Both the position numbers and the translations under genes were made by a program. 64,000 bases of DNA from an uncultured Bacteroidia bacterium (GTDB lineage: Bacteria > Bacteroidota > Bacteroidia > Bacteroidales > UBA932): contig CACZCQ010000003.1 in NCBI GenBank assembly GCA_902779765.1, positions 124,001-188,000 of the forward strand, written 5' to 3'. The notes beneath the pieces were generated by a model that saw only the letters and a list, made by a program, of their open reading frames with translations, had not been told where the DNA came from and ran no database searches. Position 1 is the stretch's first letter, and every line of letters begins with the position of its first letter. Positions 18,131 to 26,596 of this stretch are shown here, piece by piece.

Positions 18131-18145
18131 GGGTCGGACACATAA

Positions 18146-18174
18146 AAAAAAGGCACCCGGTAAGGTGCCTTTTT
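18146..18174 (-). terminator. terminator of the exbB-exbD operon
   Basis: The inverted repeat AAAAAGGCACC / GGTGCCTTTT has a 6-nt loop. On the minus strand it is followed by a continuing run of eight T. It lies 19 nt after the last exbD stop and separates this operon from the asnS promoter. Confidence 0.9.
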
Positions 18175-18192
18175 CAAATTGTTTCTGACGGG

Positions 18193-18654
18193 CTACTGGC
18201 CGGCCTTGCGGGCGGCGTACATGATCTTAAGGGCGGAGCAGCGCCTGAGCTCCTGCTTCACGTCCGTAATGATACCCATCCTGACGTCTTCGTCAGCTTT
18301 GATAGAAACCTGCATCAACTGTCTGTCGGCCTCGCTCATGGCGTCGCGCTCGGCGGCGATGAAGTCGCGGATGTCATTGGTGGTCTTGAAAGAATCGTTG
18401 AGCTGGATCCTGGCCTCGGTTCCGAACTGGCTCTGATACTGAGCATTCGGAGATCCGATGTAGATATAGGATGCCAAGTCTTTCCTCTCAAGCTTCGCAA
18501 CCTCGGTAGCCTCAGGAAGGTGAACCCTGACCTTTACCTCACTGGAACGCATCTGCGTCGTGACCATGAAGAAGAACAGGAACATGAACACTATGTCGGA
18601 GCTTGTTCCAAGCTCGGGCATGTCTTTCTTACCGCTTCTTTTGAAAATAGGCAT
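18193..18654 (-). CDS. biopolymer transporter ExbD (second copy)
   Basis: This 153-residue ExbD/TolR family protein has a single N-terminal membrane helix (DIVFMFLFFFMVTTQM), preceded by MPELGTSSD. That segment contains the conserved membrane-embedded Asp that carries protons. A periplasmic domain follows, with the family pattern MQVSIKADEDVRMGIITDVKQEL. With ExbB it would form the proton-driven motor for TonB or a Tol-like system. It is the last gene before the terminator. Confidence 0.9.
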   Translation of the reverse strand: MPIFKRSGKKDMPELGTSSDIVFMFLFFFMVTTQMRSSEVKVRVHLPEATEVAKLERKDLASYIYIGSPNAQYQSQFGTEARIQLNDSFKTTNDIRDFIAAERDAMSEADRQLMQVSIKADEDVRMGIITDVKQELRRCSALKIMYAARKAGQ

Positions 18655-18670
18655 TTGTCAGTCCTCCTGA

Positions 18671-19249
18671 TTACTTTTTGGTTACGTCCTTAGGCTCTGC
18701 CTCAGAGATGTTCTGTGGAATGGCTTCCCTCGCGATCTTCTGCTGGTCTTCGGTAACAAGGTTGTACACCCTTCCGAAGTGCTGGCGGCAGAAGTCGTCG
18801 CGGATCTCGTTGATGGCCTTCACAAGTTCATTCTGGACTGCGATATAGGCCTGGTAACTCGTTCCACGGTCATTCTGGAGAGAGATGACTCCCTTCGTGA
18901 CAGGATAATCACCGAATCCCTCGATGTTCTTGACCTCCTTCTCGGGAAGGTTGGGATCGTCGTTGGGGTTCGTCATGAATTCCTTGATCTTATCCTTGAG
19001 CTGGCTAACATCCATGAGCTGGTCACCTGCAAACAGCCTGTCGGAAGAGTTGATCTTCACGATGATGATATTACGCCTGTTGACCTTCGTGTCCTCGGTC
19101 TTCTGGTTCTTGTCAGGCATGGGGGGCAGACGGCGCACAAGGCCGGACTGCTGGTCCATGGTAGAAACCATCAGGAAGTAGCACAACAGAAGGAAAGCGA
19201 TGTCGGCTGTTGATTGAGTGTTCAGACCCGGAGTTTTTCTTTTAGCCAT
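18671..19249 (-). CDS. biopolymer transporter ExbD (first copy)
   Basis: This 192-residue ExbD/TolR family protein has an N-terminal membrane segment TADIAFLLLCYFLMVST with the expected Asp. The periplasmic domain carries an inserted stretch (about 95-125, NPNDDPNLPEKEVKNIEG) and a C-terminal extension compared with the second copy. Two dissimilar ExbD proteins behind one ExbB are common in Bacteroidetes and probably assemble as a mixed dimer in the motor. That is inference from operon structure. Confidence 0.88.
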   Translation of the reverse strand: MAKRKTPGLNTQSTADIAFLLLCYFLMVSTMDQQSGLVRRLPPMPDKNQKTEDTKVNRRNIIIVKINSSDRLFAGDQLMDVSQLKDKIKEFMTNPNDDPNLPEKEVKNIEGFGDYPVTKGVISLQNDRGTSYQAYIAVQNELVKAINEIRDDFCRQHFGRVYNLVTEDQQKIAREAIPQNISEAEPKDVTKK

Positions 19250-19258
19250 AGCCGAAAA

Positions 19259-19681
19259 TTATTTGTTGGTGATAGCGCTTCTGATAACTCCGAAGAGGAT
19301 GGACAGTACAGCTGCACCTCCAAGGATGTACACCAGCAGCATGATGGTGTCAGTCAACTTGAGCCAAGTTGCGCTTGGCTGATTCTTAACATTGACGACG
19401 GGGTCGCCGGAAGCGAGCGCATAGGCAATCGCCACGAGAGCGGCTATGCCGACAATCACGAGGATAGCCCTGATAAGGCTCTTCGGATTGTTCCTGGCGG
19501 CCTGGATAAGGGCGAGTCCCAGCAGGATCACTATAGCTGCGATAAGCAGGAAATAGCTATACCTGAGGAGGAGGTTCACCGGGCCTTCGTTCGACGCCTC
19601 ACCTTTAGTGAGACACCAAATTCCCAGCACGATGCCAAGGATACCCAGCACCCAGCCGATTAACTTGGATAATTTGTTCAT
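19259..19681 (-). CDS. four-helix membrane protein of unknown function in the exb operon
   Basis: I do not recognise a named family. The 140-residue protein has four hydrophobic segments, at about 8-22, 37-60, 69-90 and 108-133, joined by short loops. A WCLTKGEASNEG loop follows the first helix. It lies between exbB (38 nt) and the first exbD (9 nt), so it is almost certainly cotranscribed with them. It may be an accessory of the motor complex. Confidence 0.7.
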   Translation of the reverse strand: MNKLSKLIGWVLGILGIVLGIWCLTKGEASNEGPVNLLLRYSYFLLIAAIVILLGLALIQAARNNPKSLIRAILVIVGIAALVAIAYALASGDPVVNVKNQPSATWLKLTDTIMLLVYILGGAAVLSILFGVIRSAITNK

Positions 19682-19719
19682 TTCAAATGATTCTAAAAGT
19701 GATTCTTACTGGACTATAA

Positions 19720-20517
19720 TTATTTGGACTTCTTCTCGTACTTGGCAAGAGCGTCGACGAGGTTGATTGAAGCCTCCTCCATGTCGATCGAAAGAGCATC
19801 GATCCTGGAAAGGATATAGTTGTAGAACACCTGGAGAATCATAGCCACGATAAGACCACCGACGGTGGTGATAAGGGCGACCTTCATACCTCCAGCGACG
19901 ATGTTCGGGGAGATGTCACCCGCAGCCTCGATAGCATCGAAGGCCTTGACCATACCGATAACCGTTCCCAAGAATCCGAGTGAAGGGGCGATGGCGATGA
20001 ACAGGGAGATCCAGGAAAGGTTGTTCTCCATAAGGCTCATCTGGACGCCACCGGCAGAAGCGATTCTCTTCTCGACCACGTCGAGACCCTCGTCATAGTG
20101 AAGCAGACCATCGTAGAAGATGCTGGCGACGGGGCCCTTGGTGTTGCGGCAGAGATCCTTTGCCTTCTCGACTCCACCTTCGGCGAGGGCTTCCTCAACC
20201 TTGGCGACGAGTTTCTTGGTGTTGGTTTTCGCGAACGACAGGTAGAGGATCCTCTCGATAGCGAGGGCAAGACCGAGGATCAAGCAGAGGATGATTGCGG
20301 ACATGAAGGCCGGACCTCCCTGGATGAAGTAGGACTTGATCTGCTGGTGGAAAGGAACATCTTCGCCGGTACCCTTGAGGAGATCCTCGGCGGAGAGCTG
20401 CTGGGGAGCTGCCTGCTCGGTGGCGGCGGGTTCAGCGGCCTGATCCTGAGCGGACGCGATGCTTGCAGAGAAGGTGAGAGCACCTGCTACTGCCAAGAAC
20501 ATGAAAAACTTTTTCAT
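19720..20517 (-). CDS. exbB: MotA/TolQ/ExbB proton channel protein
   Basis: The 265-residue protein starts with a cleavable-looking signal (MKKFFMFLAVAGALTFSASI...ASA). An Ala/Glu-rich periplasmic segment and three membrane helices follow, the first near 65-90 (FMSAIILCLILGLALAIERI). The conserved TolQ/ExbB stretch is LSWISLFIAIAPSLGFLGTV, followed by GMVKAFDAI and VAGGMKVALITTVGGLIVA. It forms the pentameric channel of the inner-membrane motor. It is the first gene of a four-gene operon. Confidence 0.92.
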   Translation of the reverse strand: MKKFFMFLAVAGALTFSASIASAQDQAAEPAATEQAAPQQLSAEDLLKGTGEDVPFHQQIKSYFIQGGPAFMSAIILCLILGLALAIERILYLSFAKTNTKKLVAKVEEALAEGGVEKAKDLCRNTKGPVASIFYDGLLHYDEGLDVVEKRIASAGGVQMSLMENNLSWISLFIAIAPSLGFLGTVIGMVKAFDAIEAAGDISPNIVAGGMKVALITTVGGLIVAMILQVFYNYILSRIDALSIDMEEASINLVDALAKYEKKSK

Positions 20518-20567
20518 AACCGTTTTCGTGTGATTTAATTAATAAAGTATTAAAAAGTTATCTTTCT

Positions 20568-20587
20568 TCTGACTCAATCTGACTCAA
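20568..20587. repeat. tandem 10-bp repeat upstream of exbB
   Basis: TCTGACTCAA occurs twice without a gap in the 136-nt leader/promoter region of exbB, about 50-70 nt before its ATG. On the minus strand a near -7 box (TAACTTTT) lies just downstream. The spacing of one helical turn suggests an operator for a dimeric or oligomeric regulator. Nothing else is recognisable in 20518-20653. Confidence 0.4.
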
Positions 20588-20653
20588 ATCGGATGGTTGA
20601 AAACCTTCTAAAAAACCGTTGCAATTTACTAATTTATTTTCAAAAGGCAAGGG

Positions 20654-21688
20654 TTACTCGGAAATTTCTCCTTTAAGATTGTCTCCGAGCCTGGCCTTGA
20701 CCCATCTGTTGTCCGGACTCTTGCCCATCAGGTAGAACAATTTCGCGAGTGCGCTCTCTGTCGTGATGTCCTTGCCGGAGATCACGCCGGCCTTCTCCAG
20801 GGCCTTCCCGGTGGCGTACAGATCCATGTCCACTGTGCCTGAGAGACATTGTGTTACGTTGATAAGCACCTTTTCCATTCCGGCGGCTTCCTTGACTATG
20901 TCTATGAACCACTGGCTGGATGGTGCGTTGCCCGAACCGTATGTTTCCAGGATGACGGCCCTGACAGCATCGCTGCACAGGAAGTGGCGCATCACCTGCG
21001 GAGTTATGCCCGGATGGACCTTGAGTATCGAAACCCTGGTGTCAAGGGACGTGCTGATCTGAAGCGGGGCGGACCAGAGAGCAGGTTTCATTATCACCTT
21101 CCGGTTATACTTGATGTTTATGCCCGCTTCCGCCAGGGGAGGACAGTTGGGTGACCGGAACGCCCTGAATTCCTCAGAACTGACCTTCGTGCTCCGGTTG
21201 CCGCGCATCAGCAGGGAGTCGAAATAGATGCAGACCTCGGGCACCAGCGGATGTCCTTCCGGATCCTTCGCCGAAGCGATCTCCACAGCCGAGACAAGGT
21301 TCTCCTTGCCGTCCGTCCTCGGAACTCCGATCGGAAGCTGGCTTCCGGTGAAGACCACCGGCTTGGACAGGTTCTCGAGCATGAAGCTGAGGGCCGATGC
21401 CGAATATGCCATCGTGTCCGTCCCGTGGAGTACGACGAAGCCGTCGTAATCGTCGTAACGGTCCCTGATCAAGGTGGCAAGTGACTGCCACAGTGATGGT
21501 TCCACGTCTGAGGAATCAATCAGGGGGTCGAAAGTGTACGAGTCGATCCTGAGGGCGTATTTCCCGAGTTCCGGCACTTCGTCCAGGATCTGGTCGAAGT
21601 CGAAGGGCTTGAGAGTCTGATCCCTGAGATCCTGCTTCATGCCGATCGTACCGCCGGTGTAAATCATCAGAATTGAAGATCCTTTCAT
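20654..21688 (-). CDS. ansA: type I L-asparaginase
   Basis: The 344-residue enzyme hydrolyses asparagine to aspartate and ammonia. The first catalytic threonine lies in IYTGGTIGM (about residues 10-18). The second is in VLHGTDTMAYSASALSFML (HGTDT near 85-89), followed by the conserved FTGSQLPIG. No signal peptide is present, consistent with the cytoplasmic type I enzyme. The start codon overlaps the tatD stop by 4 nt (ATGA). It is the last gene of the nudix-queA-dprA-tatD-ansA run. Confidence 0.94.
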   Translation of the reverse strand: MKGSSILMIYTGGTIGMKQDLRDQTLKPFDFDQILDEVPELGKYALRIDSYTFDPLIDSSDVEPSLWQSLATLIRDRYDDYDGFVVLHGTDTMAYSASALSFMLENLSKPVVFTGSQLPIGVPRTDGKENLVSAVEIASAKDPEGHPLVPEVCIYFDSLLMRGNRSTKVSSEEFRAFRSPNCPPLAEAGINIKYNRKVIMKPALWSAPLQISTSLDTRVSILKVHPGITPQVMRHFLCSDAVRAVILETYGSGNAPSSQWFIDIVKEAAGMEKVLINVTQCLSGTVDMDLYATGKALEKAGVISGKDITTESALAKLFYLMGKSPDNRWVKARLGDNLKGEISE

Positions 21689-22464
21689 ATTCCGAACAAG
21701 GTTTTGGCGTTATTCGTGGTAGTCTCGGCCACCTCCTCGACGGAGATGCCCTTGAGTTCTGCCACCCTGGCTGCTATGATGGGTATGTATGAACTTTCAT
21801 TCCTCCGGCCCCTGAAGGGTACGGGCGTAAGGTACGGGGCGTCGGTTTCGAGCACTATCCTTTCGAGCGGAACCTTCCGGACGACTTCGGCCAGCGAGGC
21901 GTTCTTGAAGGTGACGACCCCTCCGACTCCGATGTACCAGTCCCCGAGCCGGCTCAGCTCGAGGAAGCTTTCGTAGCTGCCGCTGTAGGCATGCATGTTC
22001 CCCCTGAGTCCCTTGTGCCTGCGGAATACGTCGAGAAGATCCCCCATCGCATCCCTCATGTGGATGTTGACAGGAAGGTCATGTCCGGCCGCATAGTCCA
22101 GCTGCCAGTCAAGGGCCTCTTTCTGCTCCTTCTCGAACTCCCGCCCCTCGTGATAGTCAAGTCCGATCTCTCCGATCGCAACCACCGGCCTTGAAGAGTA
22201 TCCGAGCATCCTGTCGATCTCTTCCTTCCAGTTCGCGTCCACGGATCCGGGATAGAGGCCGAGCATGGGACGCAGGACGTCCGGGTGCCTGTCCACAAGG
22301 TCGAACATGGCCTTGCGTTCCTTGCTGTCGACATCCGGCTGCAGCATGAGTCCGACCCCGGCTTCAAGGGCACGGTCGATGTAGGCCTCCTCCTCGCCGG
22401 AGAACGCTTCGTCTGAAAGATGGCAATGAGTATCGATGAAGAACATGTTTTCAAAGATACTCAT
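21685..22464 (-). CDS. TatD family metal-dependent deoxyribonuclease
   Basis: The 259-residue TIM-barrel hydrolase has the metal motifs FIDTHCHL (N terminus), AIGEIGLDYH, PVNIHMRDA, NMHAYSG and LETDAPYL. Homologues usually begin right at the FIDTHCHL motif, so ATG 22446 (MFFIDTHCHL) is a credible alternative to 22464. I keep 22464 because it lies six bases after the dprA stop. TatD proteins act as 3'-5' exonucleases in DNA repair. Co-location with dprA is suggestive but not evidence of a joint role. Confidence 0.92.
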   Translation of the reverse strand: MSIFENMFFIDTHCHLSDEAFSGEEEAYIDRALEAGVGLMLQPDVDSKERKAMFDLVDRHPDVLRPMLGLYPGSVDANWKEEIDRMLGYSSRPVVAIGEIGLDYHEGREFEKEQKEALDWQLDYAAGHDLPVNIHMRDAMGDLLDVFRRHKGLRGNMHAYSGSYESFLELSRLGDWYIGVGGVVTFKNASLAEVVRKVPLERIVLETDAPYLTPVPFRGRRNESSYIPIIAARVAELKGISVEEVAETTTNNAKTLFGI

Positions 22465-22470
22465 TTTTCT

Positions 22471-23643
22471 TTATAACTTGGCAGCTAGCGGATGGCAGTG
22501 TTGAAGGAGGTCCACTGAGATGAACCCGTCGCATTCCAGGGTGGTGACCGTCCTGCTTACCTTGCTGAAGTTCCATCCGAGACGGGAACAAAGTTCGTCG
22601 ACGCTTATCCCGCGGTGTCCCTTTACCGTCATCGCGACTTTCATAAGTTCCTCCCTGCTTCCCTCCGGTAAATCCGAGTAGGACCGGTCCAAGGCTTCCT
22701 TGAAGTCGTCCTTCAGGCGTATGTCGGAACTCCCGAGCCCCAGTCCTTCGACAAGGTCCGCCAGATCCCCGATGGGGGAGGCCAGGTTTTCCTTGATAAG
22801 CAGGTTGCATCCTTGGGACAGAGGGTCGTCGACACGGCCCGGAAGGGCATGGACATCCCGGTCGTATGAATATGCGAGCCTGGCCGTCATCATCCCGCCT
22901 CCCTTGATTTTCGATTCGACCAGGATGGTGGCCGCGGACATACCGGCGATAATCCTGTTGCGCCGGAGGAAGTTGATCCTGACGGCTCCGGTTCCCGGTG
23001 TGTAATCCGTCAGCAGGGCGCAGCCGTCGGTGGTGCTTATCCTTTCCGCGACATTGCGGTTGGCGGAAGGATATACGCCGTCGATACCGGTCGGCATTAC
23101 GGCCACAGTGGGGAGTCCGCATTCAAGGGCCGCCTTATGTGCCGTTACATCAATTCCAAGGGCAAGGCCGCTGACTATCAACGGCTTGACCCTAGCCTTG
23201 GAGAGCGCTTCCACTATGGTGGAACACCAGTCCCTCCCATAGTAAGACATGCTTCTCGTCCCGATGACTGCAATCTGCGGTCTCTTGTTGAATACATTCT
23301 CCGGTGGCAGCGACCCTTTGTAATAGAGACCCAGCGGCGGGTCGTCGCATTCCAGGAGCATCCGGGGATACCCCGGTTCACCCATCCCTATGAAACGGCA
23401 ACCCTCCGCCTCCAGCCTTTCCAGTTCCATGGCGGAGGAATCATACGCGCTCATGGATATTTCCGAGGCGTATCTGATCCTTGAATATGCCCCAAGGGCA
23501 TCGGAGATGTCTTTTCCGGTCTGCCGGAATACTTCAGAGGCCCCGCCGAAAAGTTCGACAAGGCCTGCTCCGACCTTCGGTTCGAATCCGAAGATCCTGT
23601 TGAGTGCGCACAGGCACACCCGTTCCTCGTTGATGTTTTCCAT
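22471..23643 (-). CDS. dprA: DNA processing protein DprA
   Basis: This 390-residue single-strand DNA-binding protein loads RecA during natural transformation. An N-terminal SAM-like segment precedes the Rossmann-fold core, which has AVIGTRSMSYYG, VSGLALGIDVTAHKAAL, LLTDYTPGTG and FLRRNRIIAGMS. A C-terminal winged-helix domain (GISVDELCSRLGWNFSKVSR) matches the DprA_WH type. Other competence genes are not in the window. Confidence 0.95.
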   Translation of the reverse strand: MENINEERVCLCALNRIFGFEPKVGAGLVELFGGASEVFRQTGKDISDALGAYSRIRYASEISMSAYDSSAMELERLEAEGCRFIGMGEPGYPRMLLECDDPPLGLYYKGSLPPENVFNKRPQIAVIGTRSMSYYGRDWCSTIVEALSKARVKPLIVSGLALGIDVTAHKAALECGLPTVAVMPTGIDGVYPSANRNVAERISTTDGCALLTDYTPGTGAVRINFLRRNRIIAGMSAATILVESKIKGGGMMTARLAYSYDRDVHALPGRVDDPLSQGCNLLIKENLASPIGDLADLVEGLGLGSSDIRLKDDFKEALDRSYSDLPEGSREELMKVAMTVKGHRGISVDELCSRLGWNFSKVSRTVTTLECDGFISVDLLQHCHPLAAKL

Positions 23644-23682
23644 AGTTCATGACAGTTGTTTGAAGTTTAGTAAGGAACAGTA

Positions 23683-24732
23683 TCAGATCACCAGCATCGC
23701 GTCGCCGTATGGACCGAACCTATAGTCCTGCTCAAGGGCGACCTTGTAGGCGTTCATGATGTGGTCGAATCCTCCGAATGCCGCGACCGCCATCAGCATG
23801 GTCGATTCCGGCAGATGGAATCCGGAGACGACCGCATCAGGTACAGAGAAATCATAAGGAGGGAATATGAACTTGTTGGTCCATCCGTCGAAAGGTTTGA
23901 CCTCGTGGGTGGTCGTTACATATGTCTCGAGTCCCCTCAGGACCGTGGTACCGATGGCGACCACCTTGTGTCCTGAATTCTTGGCCTTGTTTATCACCTC
24001 GCATGCTTCCGGCAGGATAATGATCCTCTCGGAATCCATCCTGTGCTTCGACAGGTCTTCGACATCGACCCTGCGGAACTGGCCGATACCCATGTGCACG
24101 GTGATAAATGCCTTGTTTATATCCTTGAGGATCATCCTGTTGAACAGCTCGCGGCTGAAATGAGTGCCGGCGGCGGGAACTGCCACGGCGCCCTCGTTCT
24201 TCGCGAAGATGGTCTGGTAGTTCTCATTGTCCTCTGGGGTGACCTTGCCCTTCACCCACTTGGGTACGGGCAGCTCACCAAGGTCGAACAGCGACTTCTT
24301 GAAATCCTCGTACGGTCCGTCGTAGAGGAACCTGAGGGTGCGGCCCCTGGATGTGGTATTGTCGATGACTTCGGCCACCAGGCTCTGGTCCTCGCCGAAA
24401 TACAGCTTGTTGCCTATCCTTATCTTCCTGGCGGGATCCACGATTACGTCCCAGAGATGCTGCTCGCGGTTGAGTTCGCGGAGGAGGAACACCATGATGT
24501 CGGCTCCGGTCTTTTCCTTCTTGCCATACAGCCTGGCGGGGAAGACCTTGGTGTCGTTGAACACGAAGGTGTCACCTTTACCGAAATAATCAATGATGTC
24601 CTTGAAAATCCTGTGCTCGATCTCACCTGTGTCCTTGTGGACTACCATGAGTTTGCATTCGTCGCGCCATCTTGTAGGCTCCTGGGCCACGCGCTCCTTG
24701 GGAAGGATGAACTGGAATTGAGAAAGTTTCAT
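23683..24732 (-). CDS. queA: S-adenosylmethionine:tRNA ribosyltransferase-isomerase
   Basis: QueA transfers and isomerises the ribosyl moiety of SAM onto preQ1 at tRNA position 34 to give epoxyqueuosine. The 349-residue protein has full length and clear motifs: [19 protein letters not shown] at the N terminus, [23 protein letters not shown], and [14 protein letters not shown]. The C terminus is [18 protein letters not shown]. It lies 52 nt after the nudix gene and 39 nt before dprA. Confidence 0.97.
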   Translation of the reverse strand: MKLSQFQFILPKERVAQEPTRWRDECKLMVVHKDTGEIEHRIFKDIIDYFGKGDTFVFNDTKVFPARLYGKKEKTGADIMVFLLRELNREQHLWDVIVDPARKIRIGNKLYFGEDQSLVAEVIDNTTSRGRTLRFLYDGPYEDFKKSLFDLGELPVPKWVKGKVTPEDNENYQTIFAKNEGAVAVPAAGTHFSRELFNRMILKDINKAFITVHMGIGQFRRVDVEDLSKHRMDSERIIILPEACEVINKAKNSGHKVVAIGTTVLRGLETYVTTTHEVKPFDGWTNKFIFPPYDFSVPDAVVSGFHLPESTMLMAVAAFGGFDHIMNAYKVALEQDYRFGPYGDAMLVI

Positions 24733-24784
24733 AAGTACGATAATATCGACACTTTATATATACGGACAATGTCACCGGAATGTT

Positions 24785-25396
24785 TCAACCCCTGGCCTCG
24801 CGGAAGACTTCCACGATTGACGGATAGGTATTCTTCAGGTAGGGGGACAGGCCTGACCGGGCTACCCAGGCTGCCTTGGTGATGTCCTCCTCCTTCTGCG
24901 GAGTGAGGTCTACGGGGTCCATGTACAGCATGTCATACCACCAGGTGTGCTTGAGATGCCAGATGTCGTTCCGGCGATAGCAATGGTCGGTTATGCAGAT
25001 CAATCCTCCCAGCCGGAGGTTCAGCACACCGGTCTCTTCCTGGACCTCCCGCAGGGCTGTCACGCTGATGTCCTCACCTTCCTCCTGATGGCCTTTTGGC
25101 AGGTCCCAGAGGTCGTTCCTCCGGATCAGCAATACGTCGCCCCTGCGGTTGGAGACGAGGCCTCCTGCGGCGTTGACCTCCTTGAACTGGGAGCAGAATC
25201 CCTTGTAGGTGCCCTCGATGTCTTCAGTAGGGATATATACCCTGGAAAGAGAACTTGAAGTCTCGAACATGCCCACGATGGATGCGATGTCTGGCATCCC
25301 GCCAAGGTGGAGTTCGATCGAATTCGGATCGGACAGGGCGGGATCATCCGGCGGGCAGATGACTATACATCTCTTTTCAAGGTAGATCTTGTGCAT
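24785..25396 (-). CDS. Nudix hydrolase
   Basis: The 203-residue protein has a perfect Nudix box, GHQEEGEDISVTALREVQEETGV (about residues 101-123), which binds the catalytic magnesium. The N-terminal 75 residues are a separate segment starting MHKIYLEKRCIVICPPDD that I do not recognise. The Nudix domain begins near NAAGGLVSNRRGDVLLIRR. Substrate cannot be predicted; nucleotide-pyrophosphate or diadenosine-type substrates are typical. It is divergent from pyrE, with promoters that overlap in the 66-nt gap. Confidence 0.9.
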   Translation of the reverse strand: MHKIYLEKRCIVICPPDDPALSDPNSIELHLGGMPDIASIVGMFETSSSLSRVYIPTEDIEGTYKGFCSQFKEVNAAGGLVSNRRGDVLLIRRNDLWDLPKGHQEEGEDISVTALREVQEETGVLNLRLGGLICITDHCYRRNDIWHLKHTWWYDMLYMDPVDLTPQKEEDITKAAWVARSGLSPYLKNTYPSIVEVFREARG

Positions 25397-25414
25397 CTTA
25401 AGGCCTAAAATTAC

Positions 25415-25422
25415 TATATTTG
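25415..25422 (+). promoter_or_regulatory. -7 box for the pyrE operon
   Basis: TATATTTG is a full match to TAnnTTTG, 40 nt before the pyrE ATG. No TTTG lies at exactly 19-20 nt upstream; a TTG ends 23 nt upstream. Confidence 0.5.
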
Positions 25423-25434
25423 TAAGCTATGCTG

Positions 25435-25442
25435 CAAAGTTA
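25435..25442 (-). promoter_or_regulatory. -7 box for the nudix-queA operon
   Basis: TAACTTTG on the minus strand is a full match to TAnnTTTG, 38 nt before the nudix ATG. It faces the pyrE box, with only 12 nt between the two boxes, so the two initiation sites would coincide or overlap. Confidence 0.5.
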
Positions 25443-25462
25443 GCAAATCATTTGAAAGTAAT

Positions 25463-26095
25463 ATGGATTCCATCGAGAGAAAACTGGCCTCCGGGCTTCT
25501 TGACATTGGCGCTGTGCTTCTCAGGCCTGACAATCCCTTCACTTGGGCATCCGGCTGGCATTCGCCGATCTATTGCGACAACAGGAGGATCTTTTCCGAT
25601 CCCGGGCTCCGGTCCTTCGTCGCCGAAGCCCTGGCAGGCAGGGCATCGGAGCTTTATCCGGAAGCGGAAGTGGTCGCCGGAGTGGCCACGGGTGCCATCG
25701 CCCACGGAGTGCTTGCGGCTGACAGGATGGGCAAGCCTTTCGTCTATGTACGTCCGAAACCCAAGGATCACGGGACCGGTTCCCAGATCGAGGGGGTGCT
25801 GCCCCGGGGTGCGAAGGTGGTGGTCATAGAGGACCTCGTTTCCACCGGAATGAGCAGCCTCGCTGCTGTGGACGCCCTGAGATCCGCCGGAGCGGAGGTG
25901 CTTGGCATGGTGGCGGTATTCACATACGGATTCGGAGTCGCCGCCGAGGCTTTCGCCGCCAAGGGAGTAAGTCTCTCGACCCTGTCGAATTATGGTGCGC
26001 TTATTGAAGAGGCCACTGAAGCCGGATACATCAAGCCTGCCGACAAGGAAATCCTTGGCCGCTGGCGGGAAGACCCGGCAGGATGGGACAATTAA
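25463..26095 (+). CDS. pyrE: orotate phosphoribosyltransferase
   Basis: PyrE converts orotate and PRPP to orotidine monophosphate in pyrimidine synthesis. The 210-residue sequence has the N-terminal region NPFTWASGWHSPIYCDNRR, GVATGAIAHGVLAAD, the KPKDHG loop with the catalytic lysine, and the PRPP-binding motif VVVIEDLVSTGMSSLAAV. It leads a four-gene plus-strand run (SRPBCC protein, rsmF-like, TPR protein). Confidence 0.96.
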   Translation: MDSIERKLASGLLDIGAVLLRPDNPFTWASGWHSPIYCDNRRIFSDPGLRSFVAEALAGRASELYPEAEVVAGVATGAIAHGVLAADRMGKPFVYVRPKPKDHGTGSQIEGVLPRGAKVVVIEDLVSTGMSSLAAVDALRSAGAEVLGMVAVFTYGFGVAAEAFAAKGVSLSTLSNYGALIEEATEAGYIKPADKEILGRWREDPAGWDN

Positions 26096-26107
26096 TGACA
26101 AGAGAAT

Positions 26108-26596
26108 ATGACAACGGAGATTATAAGCAAGCACGGACTGGTGTCCAAGTCGCCTTTCGAACTCTACATGGCTTTCGTGGACATGCGGAATTTCCTCCAG
26201 ATGCTCCCGGAAGACAAGAGGCAGGACGTGGTCGCTGACTACGATACCATTACCGCCACCGTCCAGGGATTCAAGATCGGCCTTATGGTCAAGGACAGGA
26301 TTCCGTATTCCAGGATAGAGTTCATCGACTGCGGAGCTCCTTTCAGTTTCGGGGGGGCGCTGCATTTCGACGCCTCTTCGGATGAACCTTCCAGGACGGA
26401 TTTCCATATCGAGTTCCACGCCGACCTGAACCTCATGATGAAGATGATGCTGTCCGGGAAGATCAAGGAAGCTCTCGACAGGGTCGTGGACGGCCTCGTG
26501 TCGGTTTCCGAAGGACGCATCCCGGAAGGCCTCGACGAGGAGACCATGCGGAAGATGCAGGAGGAACTGGCGAAGAGGCAGGGCGGAAATCAGTGA
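26108..26596 (+). CDS. small SRPBCC-like (START-fold) protein of unknown function
   Basis: The 162-residue cytoplasmic protein begins MTTEIISKHGLVSKSPFELY. The opening (a strand, then SPFELYMAFVDMRNF), the central DYDTITATVQGFKIGLMV and the C-terminal helix resemble the START/polyketide-cyclase helix-grip fold. There are no catalytic signatures. The same arrangement next to pyrE is familiar from Bacteroidales genomes, but no function is known to me. Its stop overlaps the next ATG as TGATG. Confidence 0.75.
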   Translation: MTTEIISKHGLVSKSPFELYMAFVDMRNFLQMLPEDKRQDVVADYDTITATVQGFKIGLMVKDRIPYSRIEFIDCGAPFSFGGALHFDASSDEPSRTDFHIEFHADLNLMMKMMLSGKIKEALDRVVDGLVSVSEGRIPEGLDEETMRKMQEELAKRQGGNQ

